A stretch of 64,000 nt of DNA. It comes from Mogibacterium diversum. GTDB lineage: Bacteria; Bacillota; Clostridia; Peptostreptococcales; Anaerovoracaceae. A program made the translations under genes and the position numbers. Under the pieces are notes generated by a model. The model worked only from the letters and a program-made list of their open reading frames with translations. It searched no databases and was not told where the DNA came from. Location of the stretch: assembly GCF_002998925.1 (NCBI RefSeq), contig NZ_CP027228.1, positions 930,001 through 994,000 of the forward strand, written 5' to 3'. This document shows positions 1 to 7,700 of this stretch, one piece after another; position 1 is the stretch's first letter; every line of letters begins with the position of its first letter.

Positions 1-111
1 AAATACTGTTTCTACTAAGTCTGGATTTAGTGTTCCTAGTGGAGAGAACGGTACATGGCTATTTATGTAGTATTCGTTAGCACGTTTATCAAGATAGTTA
101 AAATCTGGCAT
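1..111 (-). CDS. Partial CDS, unknown product (cut by left window edge)
   Basis: Only the first 37 codons are inside the window; the protein begins MPDFNYLDKRANEYY and runs off the left edge. The start is well supported: an AAAGGAG ribosome binding site at 121-127 lies about 9 bases before the ATG at 111, and the gene begins 17 bases after the stop of the AlkA-like glycosylase gene, so the two are probably cotranscribed and perhaps translationally coupled. I do not recognise the family from this fragment. Because it follows a DNA repair gene it may be ICE cargo with a DNA-related role, but that is only inference. Confidence 0.6.
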   Translation of the reverse strand, partial: MPDFNYLDKRANEYYINSHVPFSPLGTLNPDLVETVF

Positions 112-128
112 AATCAAAATCTCCTTTG

Positions 129-779
129 TTATTTATACAAATGGAATTCTTCCTTTGTTAATCCTGAATCTAATGCACGGTATAAATATCTAGAAGCAAT
201 AGAGGAGTAAGGTTTCCATTTTTTACATTTGTTTCGTATTGATGTATCTGAACGGTCAGTTGTCTTATAAAGCCACTCGTAGGATTGTAAGAAAGCAGCA
301 TCGTTTGTAGGTAAGATATCCATTCGGTTAAGAACAAATATCAAATACATATTTGCTGTCCATTTTCCAATTCCCTTGAATGATGTTAGGTGCTTAAAAA
401 CATCAGAGTCATTCATTTCTTTTAATGAGCCAAAATCTAATTCACCATTAAGAACAGCATTAGTAACACTTCTAATAAAAGATACTTTAGAATTTGCAGT
501 TCCGATACTTTTAATTTGTTCATCGGATAATTTGTTCACCTTTGAAGGTGTGACTTCGCCATCACATAAATCTACTAATCTGGAGAATATTTTATTTCCA
601 GCTTTGATAGATAGCATTTGCTCTATGATTTCATGAATAAGAAACTCATAAGGATCTTCATCATAAATCTCATACGTAATGGAACCAATCATAGATATTA
701 CTTTTGCTAATCGTTTATCTTTCTTGCAGAGGTATTGAATTTCAGGTGAGCTATTATCAAGTATTACTATTTCACCCAT
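129..779 (-). CDS. HhH-GPD DNA glycosylase, AlkA/3-methyladenine type
   Basis: A 216-residue protein with the helix-hairpin-helix GPD signature of base-excision DNA glycosylases. The hairpin is visible as FKGIGKWTANMYL around residue 135, followed by the loop PTNDAAF around residue 158, whose Asp is the expected catalytic aspartate. The Trp in GKWTA is typical of AlkA-like enzymes. It should excise alkylated purines from DNA in the cytoplasm. The start at 779 has a GGGGGA ribosome binding site 6-11 bases upstream. It lies beyond the terminator of the long ICE operon, so it is probably separately transcribed cargo. The N-terminal half of classical AlkA is short here, so substrate specificity is uncertain. 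Confidence 0.8.
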   Translation of the reverse strand: MGEIVILDNSSPEIQYLCKKDKRLAKVISMIGSITYEIYDEDPYEFLIHEIIEQMLSIKAGNKIFSRLVDLCDGEVTPSKVNKLSDEQIKSIGTANSKVSFIRSVTNAVLNGELDFGSLKEMNDSDVFKHLTSFKGIGKWTANMYLIFVLNRMDILPTNDAAFLQSYEWLYKTTDRSDTSIRNKCKKWKPYSSIASRYLYRALDSGLTKEEFHLYK

Positions 780-1030
780 AACTTTCCCCCTTTATTTTTC
801 ATTCATTTTCTTTCACAATCGCAGAAATATCACTTACATACATTAATGTAGAACTGATACTCGTCATTTCACATAAATTAGGGCTTATGTTATTAATTGC
901 CCTATGTTTTCCTTTTTTGCTGAATTCAGACTTTAAAATCAAATATAACTTTTCATTGTGATTTTATATTTCAAAAACTATTACCTTTTATTATACCAGC
1001 CATGAAAAATCTATTCCAGAGCTAATTTTC
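780..1030. other. AT-rich intergenic region upstream of the glycosylase gene
   Basis: About 250 bases without a convincing gene. It holds the ribosome binding site of the glycosylase gene near 785-790 and must hold its promoter, but no clear -35/-10 pair stands out. A weak inverted repeat with five-base arms (AGGGC/GCCCT) spans 880-903. Confidence 0.5.
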
Positions 1031-1068
1031 ATAAAAAAATAATCGGTGTAGCTCGAGGACTACACCGA
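1031..1068 (-). terminator. Intrinsic terminator of the ICE operon
   Basis: A nine-base-pair perfect stem (TCGGTGTAG at 1043-1051 pairing with CTACACCGA at 1060-1068) is followed on the minus strand by a run of seven T (1033-1039). It lies just after the stop codon of the SSB-like gene, so it closes the long conjugation and DNA-processing operon. Confidence 0.9.
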
Positions 1069-1074
1069 CATATT

Positions 1075-1734
1075 CTATCTCTCAGTTTCCTTTGAAGCTT
1101 CTTTCCTCTCAATAGATTTTGCTTTTTCTTCAGCTTTATATTTTTTTATTGCCCCAAGTACAGATTCTTTCTTTTCTTCTTGGTTTTTCATCTGTTCCTT
1201 TGCTTTCAAAAGCTTAGACGATAGGATTCTAATATTAGTATGCTCTTTTCCATTATCGTCAATGGATGTTCTTACCTGACCAAAAATCTTTACAAAGTCA
1301 CCTTGCTTAAAATTCTTTGGTATATCTCCCTTATCTCCATAAGCCGAACAATTTGTATAAGTCTTATTTCCCTCATCATCTTTTGACACAACCGAGAAAT
1401 TAACTACTTTAAAGGCTTCTCCATTTTTGTTTTCTCTATCAATTGTTTCAATCTCACCTACGACATTCCCAACAATGTTCACCAGATTATTATCTTCTTT
1501 TTCGATTGCTACACTTTCTTTAATCTGTCCATTTTCTCTAAGTTCATCAATCAAATAATCAAACTCATCATTAAGTAAGCTCATACTGTCATTATCCATA
1601 TACTCCTGGTATAACTTGTCCAAGGCATCTTTATCATTAATTCCTTTTTCAAAACTAATTAGTGCCTTTGCAAAATCTTCGTGATTTTCGTTTGCCATTT
1701 GTTCTAGGGTATTTCTCATTTCATTGTAGTTCAT
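1075..1734 (-). CDS. ICE single-stranded DNA-binding (OB-fold) protein with N-terminal helical extension
   Basis: The longest open frame begins at 1797, but a GGAGG site at 1741-1745 sits just before the ATG at 1734, giving a 219-residue protein. Residues 1-85 are acidic and helical. Residues about 90-185 form an OB-fold of SSB type: NIVGNVVGEIETI, VVNFSVVSKD, NCSAYGD and GDFVKIFGQV recall the strands of the shorter ICE SSB at 22350-22661. The C-terminal tail is charged and contains ESVLGAIKKYKAEEK, which matches the tail of the neighbouring giant helicase. It probably coats transferred single-stranded DNA and may help the helicase. It is the last gene of the operon before the terminator. Confidence 0.75.
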   Translation of the reverse strand: MNYNEMRNTLEQMANENHEDFAKALISFEKGINDKDALDKLYQEYMDNDSMSLLNDEFDYLIDELRENGQIKESVAIEKEDNNLVNIVGNVVGEIETIDRENKNGEAFKVVNFSVVSKDDEGNKTYTNCSAYGDKGDIPKNFKQGDFVKIFGQVRTSIDDNGKEHTNIRILSSKLLKAKEQMKNQEEKKESVLGAIKKYKAEEKAKSIERKEASKETER

Positions 1735-1765
1735 AATATACCTCCATTTTTCTACTAAAAATGAA

Positions 1766-1788
1766 AAGGAGCTTGTAATAAGCCCCTT
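1766..1788 (-). promoter_or_regulatory. Intergenic hairpin between helicase and SSB-like genes
   Basis: Inverted repeat AAGGGGCTT/AAGCTCCTT (one bulge or mismatch) with a five-base loop, overlapping the helicase stop codon and followed on the minus strand by a T-rich stretch. It lies about 30 bases before the start of the SSB-like gene. It could be a weak terminator, an attenuator or an mRNA-stability element. Confidence 0.55.
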
Positions 1789-4700
1789 AACGTTCATCGT
1801 GTTCTTTTGATTTATTTTCTCGTGTTTCTGCTTGTTTTTCTTGTGACTGATATGACTTAATTTGCCCTAAAATAGATGGTTTTTCAGATACCTTTTCTTT
1901 GCTTTCTGCCCTTGCATTAAAATTATCCTCTACATCATAAGTAGTTTCAAAATAGTCACTATCTCTAAAGTCATTATCGTATCTATCTGGCACACCATCA
2001 TTGTCCAAATCTTTTGCAAGCGTATCATAGATATTACCATCGTCATCTCTTTCAAGACCTAATGCTTTTTTAAGGTCATTATCATCAATAGATACAAACT
2101 CTCCAAAGTCTCCATATTCCATTTCTTGTTTTAGAAATTCCAACGCCTTTTCTTCACTTCCAAGGTCTTTGAGATAATCAATCTTTGTAACTGGTTCTCC
2201 ATTGATATATTGAGTAGCTGTAAAATCTTCTAAGCTAATTTCATATTGAATTTCATGCTTTTCATCTGGTGTAGTAGTATATGCAATTCCAATATGAGCA
2301 AGGTCAGGAAATAGATTACTAAAATTTTCATAGGTATAACTATCATCTTCATATTCCCTTTTACAAAAATCTACAATAGCCCTCTTTACATCTTCAAGTA
2401 ATGGATTAAGATTTTCTTTTTCTTCTACTTCTCCCATATCAAGTAGCTTGTTTAATTCTGCAAGTCTTAATACTTTTGTCTTTAGCTCATCTGCTTTTTC
2501 AAAAGGCTTTTTCAATTCCTCTTTGGCATTTTCCAGTTGTTCCTTTGTGCCAACAAGTTTTTCTTCAAGACGATTTAACTTTTCTGGCATTTTATCAATA
2601 GCATTATCAAGTCTTGTGATATTACCATCTGCACTTGTACCAAGCTCTCCTGAATGGTTTGTAGCACCTTTTAAAGTGAAATTATGCTCATTGGTGAAGA
2701 AGTTATAACTTACCTCTAAGTCCACATTTCGGTACTCTCCTATAACCTTACTTTCATTAATTTTTACGCTTTTAATAGCTTCTAAGAGCTTTTCTCCAGC
2801 TATCTTTTTATCTCGAATTATCTCGCCATTAATCGTGATAGAAGTGAATTTATTTTCACCACTTCCTTGTGGTTCAACATTTTCTATATCTTTTTTCACT
2901 GCTTCAATTAACTTTTCAGTCCTTGCTATTTCTTCAGGATATGTCTTTGCAACCTTATCCTCTAATCTATATCGATTGGACTTATAGTTTGCTTCAAGCA
3001 TTTTAAGTTTCGTGACTTCATTATCCAAATCCATCTTTTCTTTTATCTTTGGATCACCAGTAGCAAGTGCCTTAATCTCAGCATAGTTAAGACTACTTTC
3101 ATCCACATCTTCTGCAACACGAACAGGAGTCTTTGAAGTCATAATCTGTGAAATAAATTTCTGCTTATTCTCTATCGTCTGCCAAAGATACGCATCAAAG
3201 GTATTCTCAGTGATGTAACGATAAATATTAACCTCTTTATTTTCATTGCCTTGGCGAACAATTCTACCACTTCTCTGCTCAAGGTCAGCAGGTCTCCATG
3301 GTACATCTAAATCGTGCATTGCAATTAGTTTATTTTGCACATTTGTACCAGCACCCATTTTCTGAGTAGAACCCATTAAAATACGAATTTCTCCTTTTCT
3401 TACCTTTGCAAAGAGTTCATCTTTTTGTTTATCAGTATTGGCTTCATGGATAAAAGCAATTTCTTCCTTTGGTATTCCTAAATCTACAAGTTTATCTCTA
3501 ATATCATCATAGATATTAAAACTACCATCACCTTTTGGTGTAGACATATCTGAAAATAGAAGTTGTGTTGATTTTTCTTCTTTTGTCTTATCCCAAATAG
3601 AAAATACATTTTTAACACATACATTAACTTTTGAATTTTCATCATCTGGTAGTAATGGATTGATTAAACGCTGATCTAAGGCAAGTTTCTTACCATCATT
3701 AGTAATCTTAAGCATATTATCTTCTTCAGGCTCTACGGACTTATTACGCACCTTATCAGCCCTTTCAGACAAGCTCTTTAGTATTTCTTTTTGCTCTTCA
3801 CTTGGCTCAGTCTTAATGACCTTAAAATGAGCTTCAGGAACAGGAAGATTAAGCATATCTGCAGTTTGAATATCGGCTACTTCCTTAAACATACTCATAA
3901 GCTCAGGTAGGTTATAAAACTTAGAAAAACGAGTCTTCACTCTGTAGCCTGTTCCCTCTGGAGATAATTCAAAAGCAGATTGTGTTTCTCCAAAAGTTGA
4001 AGCCCACGAATCAAAATGCTCTAGTCCATTCTTTTTCAGAGTGTCATACTGTAAATATCTTTGCATAGTATAAAGCTCTGTCATTGAGTTTGATACTGGA
4101 GTGCCTGTCGCAAATACAATTCCTTTGCCACCAGTCATTTCATCCATGTATCGGCATTTCATAAACATATCTGATGACTTAAAAGCCTCTGATTGCCCAA
4201 TACCTGCAACATTTCTCATTTTTGTATAAAGATATAGGTTCTTGTAGTTATGAGCTTCATCAACAATCAGCTTATCTACGCCAAGCTCTTCGAAAGTAAT
4301 AACATCATCCTTTTTGAAATCATCATTTAACTTTTCAAGCCTTGTTTCTAATTTCTTTCTGGTTTTTTGAAGCTCTTTTACTGTAAAATTTTGATTTCTA
4401 TCATGCTTGTACTCTTCTACATAATTTATAATCTCATCAATCTGGTCTTGAATGTGCTTTTGTTGATATTCCTTAGACATTGGAATCTTTTCAAATTGAC
4501 TATGCCCAACAATAACTGCATCATATTCGCCTGTTGCAATCTTTCCAATAAATCTCTTTCGATTCTTTGGTTCAAAGTCTTTTTTATCGGCCACCATAAT
4601 ATTAGCTGATGGGTATAGTTGCATAAACTCACGACCAATTTGCCCTGTAAGATGATTTGGCACAACAAACAATGACTTAGTACACATTCCAAGTTTCTTA

Positions 4701-7700
4701 GCTTCCATTGAGCTTGCCACCATTTCAAAAGTCTTGCCGGCCCCTACTACATGAGCAAGTAAGCTATTACCACCATAAAGTATTCTAGCAATTGCGTTCT
4801 TTTGATGTGGACGAAGCGAAATATCTGTACTCATTCCATCAAAGCTTAAATTTGATCCGTCATATTCTCGATTACGGATAGAATTGAATTTTTCATTATA
4901 GGCTTTTACAAGTCTATTTCTTCTTTCCTGATCATTAAATATCCAATTCTTAAATTCTTCTTTTATAAGTTCTTGTTTCTGCCCCGCAAGCATAGTTTCT
5001 TTTTTATTTAGTACTGAAGTCTTTGAACCATCTGGATTGAGAATTTGGTCAAACACCTTTGTTTCTTTTAGGTTTAGAGCATCTTCAATCAGCTTGTAGG
5101 CACTCACTCTACTTGTTCCATAGGTCATTTCAGCAAGGTCATTTCCTCTATCTTTGCTCTTACCTTCAACATTCCATTCACTGGTTAAATGTGAAAATTT
5201 AACTTTAATATCCCATCTTACATATCCTGGAGTCTTTAATGTTTCAAATATGAATCTTTCAATATCCTTAGGTGGAATCCATGTTGCACCAAGCCTTACA
5301 TTGATTTCACTGGCTTCGAGTTCTTTTGGTATTACTCTTTGAAGTTCTGCTTTTTGATATTCCAGTCTGCTTAGTTCGTTTACAAGTGTTTCCCTTTCGT
5401 TTTCACTTTCTTCTGTAAGCATTCGTTCTGCTTGTCGCAACCTATTGATATAGCTATCTACAATACCTATTTTTTCTCTAATATTTCCACTTAAGTATTC
5501 ATCTTTCGTTACATAGGTATACTTAAAGGAGTTAGTTTCATCACTACAAGCAAATGGTAAATCACCATCTTCCAAGTCAAAAGAAAGCTTCTGATTAAAA
5601 CTAACATTCTCCTCCCTAATATTTAGAAAGATTTCTCCTCTAAGTTCTTCTATAAGAGTGTTTCTATCCTTATTCGTTAGATTTGTCATGTAATCAAAAT
5701 CTACATAACCTTTTTGTGAAATAGATAGTACCAATGCTTCAAGTGAAGAATCCACATGGTCAATAACTTTCGCTTTTGTGATAGTTCGTTTAGAAAAAAT
5801 ATCGCCTTTTGCCTTGAAGTTTTCTTCTTCATCAAGTATCTCGATAGAAGATACCAGTGGGAAGTTACTATCCTCTCTTAAAGCTCTGGTGTTACTTAAA
5901 TTATTAACAAAACCATGTTTCTTAGAAAAGTTATCATAAACAGCGTTTAATTTATCCTGAGACTCTTTAATTTCAGCTTCACTAAAATCTTCTTTTTGCT
6001 TGTATATCACATCCTTTAGTGCGTCATTTAATTCAAGATAACTTTTAATCTTTTCCTTGTTTTTGTCTGATACTTCTCTCTTAATGAAAAGTGAATTTTC
6101 TCTGTAATATACCTCATCATCAATCAAGGTGTAAGAGAAGTTTTTTACATCATCGGTTGCGGGTATTGAGGTTACTTCATCATCTAGTAGCTCTATCTCT
6201 TCATACTTCGAATCTTTTGATATTCTTTCACCTGCAGCTTCAATACGATCTTTTAAAGAAGACATATTTATTTCATGAGGTAAAAATGCTATTGGCTCAC
6301 AAGTAAGAGTTTTTCCAAATCTTCCACTTACTTCTCTCATGTTTCCAAGAACTTGTTCTGGATGGTCTACAAAATATTTATTATATACAAGACCATTTTC
6401 ATCTTCCGCTAAATGAACCCAGTTATCATCACGCTCAAGTACACTATCTCTTTTCTTTAGGAATATAATATCTGAAGTTACTTCTGTACCGGCAACACCC
6501 TTAAAGGTATCGTTAGGAAGTCTTATTGCACCTAAAAATTCTGCTCTTGCATTTATATATTTACGGATACTTTCGTCTTTCTTATCCATAGTTCCAGATG
6601 ATGTGACGAATGCTATAACACCACCATTTCTCACCTTATCAATAGATTTAGCAAAGAAATAGTCATGAATTAGAAAGTTATCACGATTGTATTCCCTATC
6701 ATTAACCTTAAATTCACCAAACGGAACATTACCGATTGCCACATCAAAGAAGTTGTTTGAAAAACTGGTCTCTTCAAAGCCTTTAACTTGCACATCACTT
6801 TCAGGATAAAGAAGTTTTGCAATTCTACCACTAACAGAATCAAGCTCAACCCCATAAAACTTTGATTTATTCATTTCATATGGAAGATTACCGATAAAAT
6901 TACCTACGCCCATCGATGGTTCTAAGATATTTCCACTCTTAAATCCCATTTCTGAAAGCGTACTATATACTCCATCAATTACAATTTTAGGCGTATAAAA
7001 AGCTGTTAAGGTAGATTCCTTAGCAGCCTCATATTCTGATGATGATAAATTTTCTTTTAGGAAAGCTCTTGCTTCTTTCCATTGACCGTCTTTACTTTCA
7101 TCAAAGACATCAGCAAGTCCACCCCAACCAACATATTTAGATAAAGTTTCCTGTGCTGTAATATCTAAATCCCTTTCACCTTTTTCTACTCTGTTAAGCA
7201 TTGAAATGGCTCCAAGATTATTATTTAACCTTTCGCTTGGAGTAAGTTTATCAGGGAAAATATCTTCTTTAATTCTAAAGTTTGATACTTTCTCTTGTTT
7301 CTTTTCCTCAAGTCCAAAAAATCTTTCTAAATCACTTTCTAATCTATACGGAATAACTTCTGAACCCGTAATCATTCCTCCAAGATACTCAACATTATCT
7401 TTTATTGTAACAGTCTTAAGACCACCACCCATCTCGTCAAAGCGAGTTATAGTGTAGTCTTTATCTTTATAGTGAACTTCGTCTCCAACAAGTAGCTTAG
7501 GTCTATCAAATCTAATCTTTTCTAATAGCTCTTTATCATCTGCAAAACTTACTATAGGCATCATATGATTACCATTTCTTAGAGGAGCAAGTCTTAAATC
7601 ATTCTTTTTTAGAATCTCATTAAAGCTCACTTCATCATCAATCTTATATGCCTCATGATCCATGTAGACAGTTTTTCCAATAGATAAATCTAATGATTTT

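Noticed and set aside
880..903. Possible terminator or operator upstream of the AlkA-like gene
   Set aside because: Only five base pairs match and no T-run follows; too weak to call as a regulatory element.
4426..4728. 100-codon minus-strand frame inside the helicase gene
   Set aside because: No ribosome binding site and no plausible protein features, unlike the nested frame at 8944-9354; a chance open frame over a conserved helicase domain.
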